The translations under genes and the position numbers were made by a program. A stretch of 29,892 nucleotides of DNA from JAADHY01 sp964428935 (GTDB taxonomy: Bacteria > Planctomycetota > Planctomycetia > Planctomycetales > Planctomycetaceae): the NCBI GenBank assembly GCA_964428935.1, contig CAYSAG010000023.1, forward strand, positions 1 through 29,892, in the 5' to 3' direction. Positions 23,353 to 29,892 of this stretch are shown one piece after another (the stretch's first letter is position 1; each line of letters begins with the position of its first letter). The notes under the pieces are model-generated. The model worked only from the letters and a program-made list of their open reading frames with translations, was not told the DNA's origin and did not search any database.

Positions 23353-24318
23353 TCAGCTCGGCGAAACCGCCGGTTCCGCCTCCCGCTTCGACGCCCGCTC
23401 CTTCCACGGCAGCTCGAACCGCTGTCCGTTCTGCGCGTGGTTCTTGTCCAGAGCGTTCAACTGCAGCGTCAGGCCGCTCGTGCCAACCTTCGCGTCCACC
23501 CAGCCGCTCGGCTGCTCTTTGGCAAAAACGTACGCCACCGGCGGCAAGTTGACCTGGTAGAACGGGCCCGCCCGCTTCACGCTGAAAACGTGCGTGTGGC
23601 CGTAGACCAAAGCTTGCACTCGAGCGTGCGACTTCAAGACCTTCAGCAGCTCGGCCGTGTCGAGCAACCCGGAGGGCTTCCCGCCCGAGTCCGGGTTGTG
23701 GTGCAAAAGAACCACCGCTGGCTTGTCCGGCCGCTTCGCCAGCGCGCGGTCGAGCCACTGAAGTTGAGCCTTTCCCAAGCGGCCCGCGACTTGTTTGGTC
23801 TTGTCGAGCGAGTCGAGCAGGAACCAACTGGCTCTCGGCGTCTCCACAACCGTGACGTGCTTGCCGGGGACCGGCGAGCCGCACGACGCTTCCGGAAAAA
23901 CTTCCCAAAACCGTTGACGGTCGTCGTGGTTGCCCAACCCAATGTGGACTTCGACGCCCGCCTCGCGCAGCGGCTTCAACAGCCGACGCAACTGACGGTA
24001 GTCCTCCGTCTGGCCGTCCGACAGCGCACAGTCGCCCGTGACCAACACGTTGGCCGGGCGAGGCTCCAGTGCCAACACCTCCGCCACCACCCGGCTCAGG
24101 TGCTCGGACAAGTGCACGCCGCGCGCCACCCGGGTCGGGTCGCCGGCAATGTGCAGGTCGGAAAGAAGCGCCACACGGTTCGAGTCCACCAGCCCGCGCC
24201 CGGCGGCTCTGCTCAGACCGGCGAACACACCGGCCGCCAAAGCCCCCGTCGAAACTTGCAGGAAACGACGCCGAGACACCAACACCTTCGACGAAACTGG
24301 AAACGTGCGTGCGTCCAT
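23353..24318 (-). CDS. Tat-exported calcineurin-like metallophosphoesterase
   Basis: A 321-residue exported hydrolase. The twin-arginine signal is SRRRFLQ (15-21), followed by the hydrophobic STGALAAGVFAGL. The two-metal phosphoesterase motifs are in order: SDLHIAG with D54 and H56, TGDCALSDG with D96, GNHDD with N130 and H131, LLHHNP with H206, and YGHTH with H241 and H243. The substrate could be a phosphomonoester, a phosphodiester such as cyclic AMP, or a nucleotide; the GD-GNHD-GHTH pattern does not separate these. Folding before Tat export implies metal loading in the cytoplasm. ATG 24318 has AAGGAG eight bases upstream. Confidence 0.9.
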   Translation of the reverse strand: MDARTFPVSSKVLVSRRRFLQVSTGALAAGVFAGLSRAAGRGLVDSNRVALLSDLHIAGDPTRVARGVHLSEHLSRVVAEVLALEPRPANVLVTGDCALSDGQTEDYRQLRRLLKPLREAGVEVHIGLGNHDDRQRFWEVFPEASCGSPVPGKHVTVVETPRASWFLLDSLDKTKQVAGRLGKAQLQWLDRALAKRPDKPAVVLLHHNPDSGGKPSGLLDTAELLKVLKSHARVQALVYGHTHVFSVKRAGPFYQVNLPPVAYVFAKEQPSGWVDAKVGTSGLTLQLNALDKNHAQNGQRFELPWKERASKREAEPAVSPS

Positions 24319-24683
24319 TGAGTTAGCTCCTTCAAACGTCCACTCTCACGGTCGCCTCGACAAAGCTCACCCAACCCCGCCGCGGCGACGCGCCTCGTCC
24401 TCCACCACCGCACGAAGCGGCAACACCTGCGCGGCCATTGCGTGGCTCGGCTTCCGGCGACAGTGGCCTTCGCACCGCCACGCCACGAAGGAACAACACC
24501 AGCGCAGCCGGTGCGTCCCCGCCCGTTGGCAAGCCAGCCTACCCGCAACCCGCTCCGCTCGCAACGCGGCCGAGCCGAGACGGCCGTGGACTTGAAAGCC
24601 ACACCGAAGCAAGGCAAGCTGACGAACGAGGTCGTCCGTCTGGACGAGTCTATTTCGGTCCCCTGCGTCGAGGAGACAGCCAA
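24319..24683. other. Divergent gap between the phosphoesterase and hydrolase genes
   Basis: The 365 bases hold a promoter candidate for the phosphoesterase (24536-24564). The plus-strand hydrolase has a good ribosome site (AGGAG at 24671-24675) but no clear promoter. I see no other gene. Confidence 0.5.
24536..24564 (-). promoter_or_regulatory. Weak candidate promoter for the phosphoesterase (TTGCGA-17-TAGGCT)
   Basis: On the minus strand TTGCGA (24564-24559), 17 bases, TAGGCT (24541-24536), about 210 nt from the start codon. Support comes mainly from the exact 17-base spacing and the TAGGnT box shared with two other sites in the window. Confidence 0.25.
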
Positions 24684-25823
24684 ATGAAACGACGACCCCT
24701 GACGCTCCGAAACCTGCTGTGGCCGCTGGCGGCGGTGGCTCTGCTGCTGTCGAGCTGGGCCGAGTTCCACGCGGCCGGCCAAGAGCCGAACCAGCGCGGC
24801 GCACGCCGACGGCTCACCCTGCGCGAACGCTTTCGCCAGTTCGACCGGAACGGAGACGGCGTTCTCCAGCGCGACGAAATTCCCCGCCTGTTCGACCGCT
24901 TCGACGCCAACGGCGACGGGAAGGTCACGTTCGAAGAGGTTCGGCAGCAGCTTGGTCGAGCCAGAAGCCGGAGACCTCGAGCGGCCGCCCCGCCGCCCGA
25001 CCTGAGCAACGTCCGCGTGGTTCGCGACGTCGACTACTCCCAAGCCGGACAGCCCAGCAGCCCCCTGCGACGCCTCGACCTTTACGCGCCCAAGACCGGA
25101 CAGGGCCACCCGGTCGTCGTTTACGTCCACGGCGGCGGCTGGCGCAGGGGAGACAAAGCGGCCGTCCACCGGAAGGTGCCGTTTTTCCCCGAACACGGCT
25201 ACGTGTTCGTCAGCGTCAACTACCGGCTCGTTCCCAAAGTGGACGTGCTCACTCAGGCTCAAGACGTGGCCGACGCCGTGGCGTGGGTGCACCAGCACGC
25301 GCCCGAGTACGGCGGCGACCCCAACTGCCTGTTCCTGGTCGGTCACTCCGCCGGCGCCCACCTGGTTTCCATTGTCGCCACGAACGAGCGGTTCTTGGAA
25401 AAAGCCGGCTTGAAACTGTCGGCCGTCAAAGGCGTCGTCCCGCTGGACACGCAAGCCTACGACTTGGTCGCACTCATGAGCGAACGTCCGGGCTTCGTCT
25501 ACCAAACCGCCTTCGGCAACGACCCGAAAGTTTGGAAAGAACTGTCCCCCAGCGAACACGTCGCGCCCGACAAAGGCATTCCCGCCTTCCTCATCTGCTA
25601 CACGCGAGGCATGGGCCGACTGGTCAACCCGCGGCGAAAAGCGGCGGCTCAGAAATTCGCCGAACAACTCAAGCAAGCCGGCGTGCGGGCCGAACTGCTG
25701 GACGCCACCGACCGGAACCACGGTGAAGTCAACCAGTGGCTCGGCCGCCCCGACGACAACGTCACCCAGGCCGTCTTGAAATTCTTCGAGTCGCTGCGCA
25801 AAGACGGCTGTCCGAAGCAGTAA
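24684..25823 (+). CDS. Exported alpha/beta-hydrolase (esterase) with N-terminal EF-hand pair
   Basis: A 379-residue exported protein. The signal peptide covers about 1-31. Two EF-hand calcium loops follow: DRNGDGVLQRDE (54-65) and DANGDGKVTFEE (74-85), each with the canonical Asp/Asn/Asp-Gly/Glu positions. After a proline-rich linker comes an alpha/beta-hydrolase of the hormone-sensitive-lipase/carboxylesterase type. Its oxyanion motif is HGGGW (149-153), the nucleophile is S222 in GHSAGA, and the catalytic His is probably H346 in DRNHGEV. The catalytic acid usually lies before the final helices; the expected spot reads CYTRGMGRLVN without Asp or Glu, so the acid is unclear. ATG 24684 has AGGAG eight bases upstream. 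Ester hydrolysis of an extracellular substrate is inferred. Confidence 0.87.
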   Translation: MKRRPLTLRNLLWPLAAVALLLSSWAEFHAAGQEPNQRGARRRLTLRERFRQFDRNGDGVLQRDEIPRLFDRFDANGDGKVTFEEVRQQLGRARSRRPRAAAPPPDLSNVRVVRDVDYSQAGQPSSPLRRLDLYAPKTGQGHPVVVYVHGGGWRRGDKAAVHRKVPFFPEHGYVFVSVNYRLVPKVDVLTQAQDVADAVAWVHQHAPEYGGDPNCLFLVGHSAGAHLVSIVATNERFLEKAGLKLSAVKGVVPLDTQAYDLVALMSERPGFVYQTAFGNDPKVWKELSPSEHVAPDKGIPAFLICYTRGMGRLVNPRRKAAAQKFAEQLKQAGVRAELLDATDRNHGEVNQWLGRPDDNVTQAVLKFFESLRKDGCPKQ

Positions 25824-25828
25824 CCCGC

Positions 25829-25858
25829 GCTGGCGGCCCCCAAGAGGTCGCCACCAGC
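25829..25858. terminator. Hairpin between convergent hydrolase and binding-protein genes
   Basis: GCTGGCGGC (25829-25837) pairs with GCCACCAGC (25850-25858) with one C-A mismatch around a 12-base loop. It starts five bases after the hydrolase stop, and the 57-base gap leaves room for one shared bidirectional terminator. Confidence 0.4.
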
Positions 25859-25880
25859 CTCACCCAGTCGCGTCGCGCCG

Positions 25881-26783
25881 CTACCGCGCCGACGGCTCCG
25901 CGCGCACGGGGAAAAACAACGGCCGGTCGTCCAAAACGCCTCGCCCGAACTCGGCAATCCATGCCTGCGTTTCCGGGGTTCGCAGAAAGTCGGCCAAGCG
26001 GCGAGCCCGCTCCGCGCGAGCCGCTCCGACACGGACCGGGTTGGCCGTCACGACCAAGTACGGACGCCGAAGCCGCGGGTCCCCTTGGACCAGAACCTCC
26101 AACCCGCCGTTCGGAATTTTCCCGTTCCGGAACGGAATGCGTCCCACCAACACGTACGCGTCCTTCTCGGCCGCCCACTTCAGCATTTGCCGGTCCGGGT
26201 CGTGCAGCCGAACCAACACGTGGCCCCAGTCGACAGGCACGTGCGCACTTTGGACCAGGTCGAAGAAAACCTGCTGCGCTCCCAAGCTGCGTTGAATCAA
26301 GAACCGACTTCCGGAATGAAAAATTTTCCGAAGCGCCTTTCCCGCGTCGGTCATTCCTCGAATCCCCGCCGGGTCACTCGGCGGCCCCACCAGCACCAGG
26401 TCGTTCCTGGCCCAGGGTTGCGGGTCCACACCGTAGCCGTCCGCAACCAGATTAATCATGGCGTCACTGGCGTGCATGACGATTAAATCAGCCTTCCCGC
26501 CGACAAAAGCCGGAATGAGAACCTGCTTCGGCCCTTTGGCGACCACTTCTACCCGAATCCCCGTCTTTTCCTCAAAACCCTTCGCCAAGGCTGGCCAAAA
26601 GCCCGTGTCCATCATTCCACCAATCACCGCACAACGAACACAGGCCGACGCGCCCTCTGGCTGCCCAGACAACGCCGTCCCAACCAAAACCGTTTGAAAG
26701 AGAACGGGCGCAACGACCAGGCGCGCCAACAAAAAGCCGAGCTCCCCAAACGAAGCCTTTGGTCGCATTTTGCGCTTCCCCAT
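25881..26783 (-). CDS. TupA-like (tungstate/molybdate-type) periplasmic binding protein
   Basis: A 300-residue exported solute-binding protein. An N-terminal hydrophobic stretch (about 14-39) serves as signal sequence. The mature part has the PBP-like pattern of tungstate-binding TupA proteins: FWPALAKGFEEKTGIRVEVVAKG (62-84), GKADLIVMHAS (96-106), VADGYGVDPQPWARNDLVLVGPPSDPAGI (113-141). The oxyanion loops differ from what I recall of TupA: GGMMDTG stands where TupA has a Ser/Thr-rich loop, and IQRSLGAQ replaces the usual SRGDxSGT. The ligand may therefore not be tungstate. ATG 26783 has AAGGAG eight bases upstream. No permease or ATPase gene is nearby. The XRE regulator with a ligand-binding domain at 28284-29357 is a plausible functional relative. 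Confidence 0.75.
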   Translation of the reverse strand: MGKRKMRPKASFGELGFLLARLVVAPVLFQTVLVGTALSGQPEGASACVRCAVIGGMMDTGFWPALAKGFEEKTGIRVEVVAKGPKQVLIPAFVGGKADLIVMHASDAMINLVADGYGVDPQPWARNDLVLVGPPSDPAGIRGMTDAGKALRKIFHSGSRFLIQRSLGAQQVFFDLVQSAHVPVDWGHVLVRLHDPDRQMLKWAAEKDAYVLVGRIPFRNGKIPNGGLEVLVQGDPRLRRPYLVVTANPVRVGAARAERARRLADFLRTPETQAWIAEFGRGVLDDRPLFFPVRAEPSAR

Positions 26784-26827
26784 TCAAGAGTCTCCTTAAA
26801 ACGAGTGTGTGCGACACCTGCATTCCT

Positions 26828-26917
26828 CCAGCCCCGCTGGAACCGGAGGGCCGCGCTCTCTCGTGGCTGCTTCCAGCCCCGCCGGAACCGGAAGGCCACG
26901 CTCTGTCGTAGCCGCAG
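26828..26917 (-). repeat. Two tandem 45-base units of the dispersed repeat, inverted orientation
   Basis: Units at 26828-26872 and 26873-26917 are about 85% alike. On the minus strand the second contains CTACGACAGAGCGTGGCC, matching the core of the repeats at 7736 and 17521; the first is more degenerate (CCACGAGAGAGCGCGGCC). They lie upstream of the binding-protein gene. The 45-base unit adds CCAGCCCCGCnGGAACCGGA to the core. Confidence 0.7.
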
Positions 26918-27018
26918 TTGGCTCCGCACACGCCACACGGGACACGGCAGACTGCCTCCCTCCCGCGCTCAGGCCACGCGGCGCGTGCGAGTGCAGCCGG
27001 CCGCGCGGCGCGGGCCCC

Positions 27019-27984
27019 TCAAAACGCTCCCGGCGTCTCACCCCCGCTGCGGGTCAGCAAAGCCCGAAACACGCGAACGTCCACGCTTTCGCTCAAGAAA
27101 CGGCTGTGTCCGTCCGCGAAAGTGAACTGGCACCCGCCCGGGTGAACGCTGGAAAACTGAAAGCGCCGCTCGCAGCTTCCCGAGCAGTTCGTTCGCGGCG
27201 GGTTCATTCCCGGCCGGGCGCAGGAAGAGGCGCAACGCCACCAGCGAAGGACGCCGCGCCCCCAGCCCTGAGCCGCTCCGCCACCGCCGTGTCCGCCGCC
27301 TCCTCCGCCCGAACCGCTGCCACCTCCCGAACCACCGCCTCCGCCGCCGGTCCCGCCACCAGCTCCACCGCCGCCCGAGCCGCCGCTGGTGGTGTTCAGC
27401 GAGCCCTGAGCCCACCCGTGCACGTCAAACGCCAACTCCCCCAACGCAATCGTTTGGCTCGTGCCGTCGCGAATGTCACGAAAACGAGTCGCCGACAACG
27501 GAAACAGAACGCCGTCGTTTTTTCCCGGCCGAGTGCCAGCATTCGCTGCGTAGTGCGTCGGCCCCCACCGACCGTCAATGACCTGGTCTTTGTCCAACGA
27601 CGGACAAAGGAAAAGCGGAATTTTCTGGCGAACGGCCTCGGCGTTCTCGGGGGCGTAAAAAGGAACGCGAAAGTCGTAAGCAGCGTACAACGTCGACTGC
27701 TCGACGTAAGGCAAAATCATGGCCTGCCATGTGTGAAGTAGGTCGCCGTCCTTCAAACGTCCGCTTTTTCCCAATACCCCAGACGGAAAGCAACCAACGG
27801 CTGAATGGTAGTTGTGTAAAGCCAAACCCATTTGACGCAAATTGTTGGCACAGCTCATTCGTCTGGCCGCCTCGCGAGCCATTTGCACCGCCGGCAGCAA
27901 AAGGCTGACCAAAACGGCAATAATGGCAATGACCACAAGCAATTCAATTAGCGTAAAGCCCCGCCTAAAAGCTTGCCGGTTCAT
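27019..27984 (-). CDS. DUF1559 pseudopilin-like protein with a glycine-rich insert
   Basis: A 321-residue member of the DUF1559 family, which is greatly expanded in planctomycetes. The N-terminal type IV prepilin motif RRGFTLIELLVVIAII has its cleavage site after G9 and the methylated Phe at 10, with the conserved Glu at E14. The helix PAVQMAREAARRMSCANNLRQ and LHNYH follow, as in typical members. The C-terminal HPGGCQFTFADGHSRFLSE (281-299) is also standard. Unusual is a glycine-rich tract at 198-240, about 80% Gly/Ser. Two Cys pairs follow it (C251/C255 and C267/C271). ATG 27984 has AAGGGG six bases upstream. The protein is probably exported and membrane-anchored through a type II secretion or pilin-like route; its function is not established. 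Confidence 0.92.
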   Translation of the reverse strand: MNRQAFRRGFTLIELLVVIAIIAVLVSLLLPAVQMAREAARRMSCANNLRQMGLALHNYHSAVGCFPSGVLGKSGRLKDGDLLHTWQAMILPYVEQSTLYAAYDFRVPFYAPENAEAVRQKIPLFLCPSLDKDQVIDGRWGPTHYAANAGTRPGKNDGVLFPLSATRFRDIRDGTSQTIALGELAFDVHGWAQGSLNTTSGGSGGGGAGGGTGGGGGGSGGGSGSGGGGGGHGGGGAAQGWGRGVLRWWRCASSCARPGMNPPRTNCSGSCERRFQFSSVHPGGCQFTFADGHSRFLSESVDVRVFRALLTRSGGETPGAF

Positions 27985-28139
27985 CGGTTTCCCCTTCCCC
28001 GTTTGAAGACGTCTGACAAAGCGGCTGCGAGTGCGAACAGACGGCCGCCGCGACGACTCCTCGCGTTTCGAAGCCGATTTGGCTTCGTTCAACCCGGGAC
28101 AGTTTAACGGTCGGGGCGCTAAAGGCCCACCTGCCTGAC

Positions 28140-28167
28140 CCCGCGCCGCGGGCGTCCCGCCAGCGGG
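28140..28167. terminator. Tandem GC hairpins between regulator and DUF1559 gene
   Basis: CCCGC-GCC-GCGGG (28140-28152) is followed by CCCGC-CA-GCGGG (28156-28167). Both sit in the 299-base gap downstream of the regulator on the minus strand. No T tract follows. Confidence 0.3.
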
Positions 28168-28283
28168 CGACCGGACCGCGGCGGGCGTCTGTGGTGGCTG
28201 GCGGCTGTCCGAGCCCGCGGCAGGCTCCCGAGGCGAGTCCAGACCCAAGCACGCGCGGACGGCTCCAGGCTCGGTACCCCCGC

Positions 28284-29357
28284 TCAAGAGACAGTCTGCA
28301 CTTGGCCAATCTCTGAGACGTCGTAGCCAGGCAGTTCGGCGAGCCGTCGGCGGAGCGACGCGGAGCGGAGAACGCGGAGTAGGGCCTGCAACCGCGGGTC
28401 GCCCTCCCACGCCACCGGAAAACACAGCTCGTACAGCTCCTCACGCACCGGCAGGAACCGCAAGCGAGCTTCCTCACTGCTCAGCCGCACGCACACTCCC
28501 GCGTCGGCCCAGCCGGAACGAACAGCCTCGACAACCGCCAGGTGGCTGCGGGCGATGCGCCGAGGCGCACGCCGTCCCTCGAGCAGTTGGTCCAGACACT
28601 CGCGGGCGCCCGAGCCAGGCTCGCGGCCGACCCAACGAACCCGTCGCCCCAACAGGCCACGAACGGTGCGAGCCGACACGCCAGCTCCAACGGCCACCCC
28701 CTCTTGCCACCGAGCGACGCGGACCACGCGACACGGCACACGCAGCACCGAGCGAACGCGGTCCAGATTGCCCTCGGGACACTCCGCGGTCGCCAAATGG
28801 GTGCCGGCCACGTGAACCAGGCCGTCTGCGAGCATTTGCAGGGCTTGGCCACTGGAGCGGACGAAAACGAGCATTCGCAAGCCGGTCTGGCGAGCGTACT
28901 CGGCCGCCAGCAGCCGGGCCGCTGGGTCGCAGGTAGCGAGCACGAGCGTCTCACGCGGGTCGGCTTCGGACCGCTCCGACCACTGCCCCGCAGCAAAGAC
29001 CCCGTCGTGCGTCCCCTCGCCCACGGCGTCCGCCTCGACCGGGTAGACCAACAACCGGTCCCCCACTCGCGCGCGCCAGTAGCGACACGGCTCCACCGGC
29101 GGCGGCCAAGCCCACGAGCGCTCAAGGGAGCGGGATTCGTCGGCCGCGAACAGCTCCTCGACCGTGCAGCCCAGCGCCTGAGCCAATGCCAGCGCCGTGG
29201 CCACCGAAGGAACCAACCGACCGCCCTCAATGGCAGTCACTTCCGCCCGCGACACGCCAGCCCGCCGAGCCAGCTCGGCCTGCGTCCAGCCACAGCTGCG
29301 ACGCGCCGCGCGCACCCAATTGAGAAACCTTTTGTTCCTGTCACGTCGCTGTGCCAT
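28284..29357 (-). CDS. XRE-type regulator with C-terminal periplasmic-binding-protein-like ligand domain
   Basis: A 357-residue cytoplasmic transcription factor. The N-terminal Cro/C1-type helix-turn-helix spans about 12-71 (WTQAELARRAGVSRAEVTAIE, then GGRLVPSVATALALAQALG). Residues from about 90 to 350 resemble the PBP-like domain found in regulators with molybdate-type or related ligand sensing. Segments include FAAGQWS, LATCDPAARLLA, GLVHVAGTHLA, VGREPGSGARECLD and SGWADAGV. Ligand binding is inferred, not visible. The ATG at 29357 lacks a normal Shine-Dalgarno (AGGA is only two bases away). A promoter and an inverted repeat lie immediately upstream (29359-29395), so the mRNA may be leaderless and self-regulated. 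Confidence 0.83.
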   Translation of the reverse strand: MAQRRDRNKRFLNWVRAARRSCGWTQAELARRAGVSRAEVTAIEGGRLVPSVATALALAQALGCTVEELFAADESRSLERSWAWPPPVEPCRYWRARVGDRLLVYPVEADAVGEGTHDGVFAAGQWSERSEADPRETLVLATCDPAARLLAAEYARQTGLRMLVFVRSSGQALQMLADGLVHVAGTHLATAECPEGNLDRVRSVLRVPCRVVRVARWQEGVAVGAGVSARTVRGLLGRRVRWVGREPGSGARECLDQLLEGRRAPRRIARSHLAVVEAVRSGWADAGVCVRLSSEEARLRFLPVREELYELCFPVAWEGDPRLQALLRVLRSASLRRRLAELPGYDVSEIGQVQTVS

Positions 29358-29358
29358 G

Positions 29359-29395
29359 ATCCTGTCATGCTACGTCAGGATTCTGTCCGACACAA
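29359..29395 (-). promoter_or_regulatory. Promoter with overlapping operator for the XRE regulator
   Basis: On the minus strand TTGTGT (29395-29390), 17 bases, TAGCAT (29372-29367). A perfect inverted repeat ATCCTG-N11-CAGGAT (29359-29381) covers the -10 box and part of the spacer, ending two bases before the ATG. A second small palindrome, CATGA-N5-TCATG (29355-29369), includes the start codon. An XRE protein bound here would block its own transcription. The predicted transcript start is about three bases before the ATG. Confidence 0.55.
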
Positions 29396-29672
29396 GCAAG
29401 CCATACCACAAACGCCAGGAAAGCCTCCGTTCGTTCGGGGGTCGCTGCTGGCCACCGAACCGCAGCAATCTTCAGCCGCTCAGTCGCCGACAGCCGCGTG
29501 TTGCTCGCGGAGGAACGACGTCCTGAAGGCGGCGCTGCAGCTTGGCGGTCGTCGCGACGTAATTGTTTACCGCCATGGGACGAACTGATGTTGGCTGATC
29601 GGGCGGAAGTGAGGCGATTTCGCCCGTCATGGACACGGAGGTCGGGCGGACAAGACGGGATCAGCCGGGTGA

Positions 29673-29892
29673 AGGCCGAGTCGGCGACCGTCTGCCGCCG
29701 GTTCGGAGACCGCGACTTCGCGTGGTGAGCCGTCGCCCGGGGCTCTGCTGGAGCGGCTGCGCCAGCTGGAGCGAGCCAACGCGGTGCTGGTCGAACGCCT
29801 GCACCGGCTCGAGTGAAGGAACTCGCAGCTGGAGCAAACCAACAGGGCCCTGCTCCGGCGGTTGGAAGGGCTGGAGAGCCGCTGCCAAGTCC
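29673..29892 (+). pseudogene. Broken coiled-coil reading frame, cut by the window edge
   Basis: From about 29745 the frame reads LLERLRQLERANAVLVERLH then RLE, a TGA at 29814-29816, then RNSQLEQTNRALLRRLEGLE and on to the window edge. The heptad leucine pattern continues through the stop, as if an Arg codon had mutated. No start codon with a ribosome site is seen. Such N-terminal coils occur in IS66-type transposase proteins, among many others, so the identity is open. It may equally be a sequence error or an unrelated gene. Confidence 0.35.

Larger units (their letters stand above)
29358..29892. other. Gap upstream of the XRE regulator
   Basis: The last 535 bases of the window hold the regulator's promoter/operator (29359-29395) and the broken coiled-coil frame (29673-29892). 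In 29400-29670 I see nothing I can support. A 47-codon frame from ATG 29588 has no ribosome site. Confidence 0.5.

Noticed and set aside
29588..29728. 47-codon frame near the right edge
   Set aside because: It has no ribosome site and no motif, and may be only a frame remnant of the decayed coiled-coil gene.

Overview
The window is about 29.9 kb of high-G+C bacterial DNA, almost certainly from a member of the Planctomycetota. Three kinds of protein point there: a large surface protein with the LEDRTLLS motif, a GEVEDY domain and Ca2+-binding RTX repeats (106-2751); a DUF1559 pseudopilin-like protein with a type IV-pilin methylation motif (27019-27984); and a sulfatase fused to HEAT-like repeats (5116-7023). 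I see no rRNA, tRNA, CRISPR array, integrase or intact transposase. Most of it reads as ordinary chromosome with short, mostly single-gene transcription units. Gene pairs are often convergent, and two of those pairs overlap at their 3' ends.

Layout. 0.1-7.0 kb: the RTX/GEVEDY surface protein (-), a 0.9-kb divergent gap with tandem promoter candidates, a nucleoside:H+ symporter-like MFS protein and the sulfatase (+). 7.0-10.9 kb: rsmE (-), an ExeA-like AAA ATPase (+), a LarA-like (DUF2088) protein and an Ogt-type DNA repair protein (-). 10.9-12.2 kb: a divergent promoter region, a leader with a mini-ORF and an attenuator-like structure, and a conserved protein of unknown function. 12.5-14.8 kb: a ZIP metal transporter and a class V aminotransferase translationally coupled on the minus strand. 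15.3-19.0 kb: an M28 peptidase with two PDZ domains, a small MoaD/ThiS-type ubiquitin-like protein, a 0.6-kb repeat-filled gap and an RlmD/TrmA-type RNA methyltransferase. 19.1-25.8 kb: a small membrane protein, a membrane-anchored WD40 protein, glutamine-dependent NAD+ synthetase (nadE), a Tat-exported metallophosphoesterase and an exported EF-hand alpha/beta-hydrolase. 25.9-29.4 kb, all minus: a TupA-like periplasmic binding protein, the DUF1559 protein, and an XRE-type regulator with a molybdate-type ligand domain. The last 200 bases hold a broken coiled-coil reading frame.

How the genes relate. There is no single pathway. The exported proteins (sulfatase, peptidase, hydrolase, phosphoesterase, RTX protein) and the nucleoside-type symporter fit the polymer-degrading, complex-envelope lifestyle of planctomycetes. 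RsmE and the RlmD-like enzyme modify rRNA. The oxyanion-binding protein and the XRE/ligand-domain regulator at the right end may belong to one molybdate or tungstate response, but no ABC permease or ATPase lies in the window.

The most interesting non-coding signals are: (i) the 10.96-11.13 kb leader, with a consensus-like promoter, a 27-codon ORF, and two mutually exclusive hairpins ending in a T tract; (ii) the regulator at 29.36 kb, whose promoter and perfect inverted repeat abut the start codon, suggesting leaderless, autoregulated expression; (iii) a dispersed hairpin repeat (GGCCACG-N6-CGTGGCC) with seven copies at three gene-free sites; and (iv) a strong intrinsic terminator at 17.43 kb on a strand with no adjacent gene. 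No completely new multi-gene system could be demonstrated from sequence reading alone.
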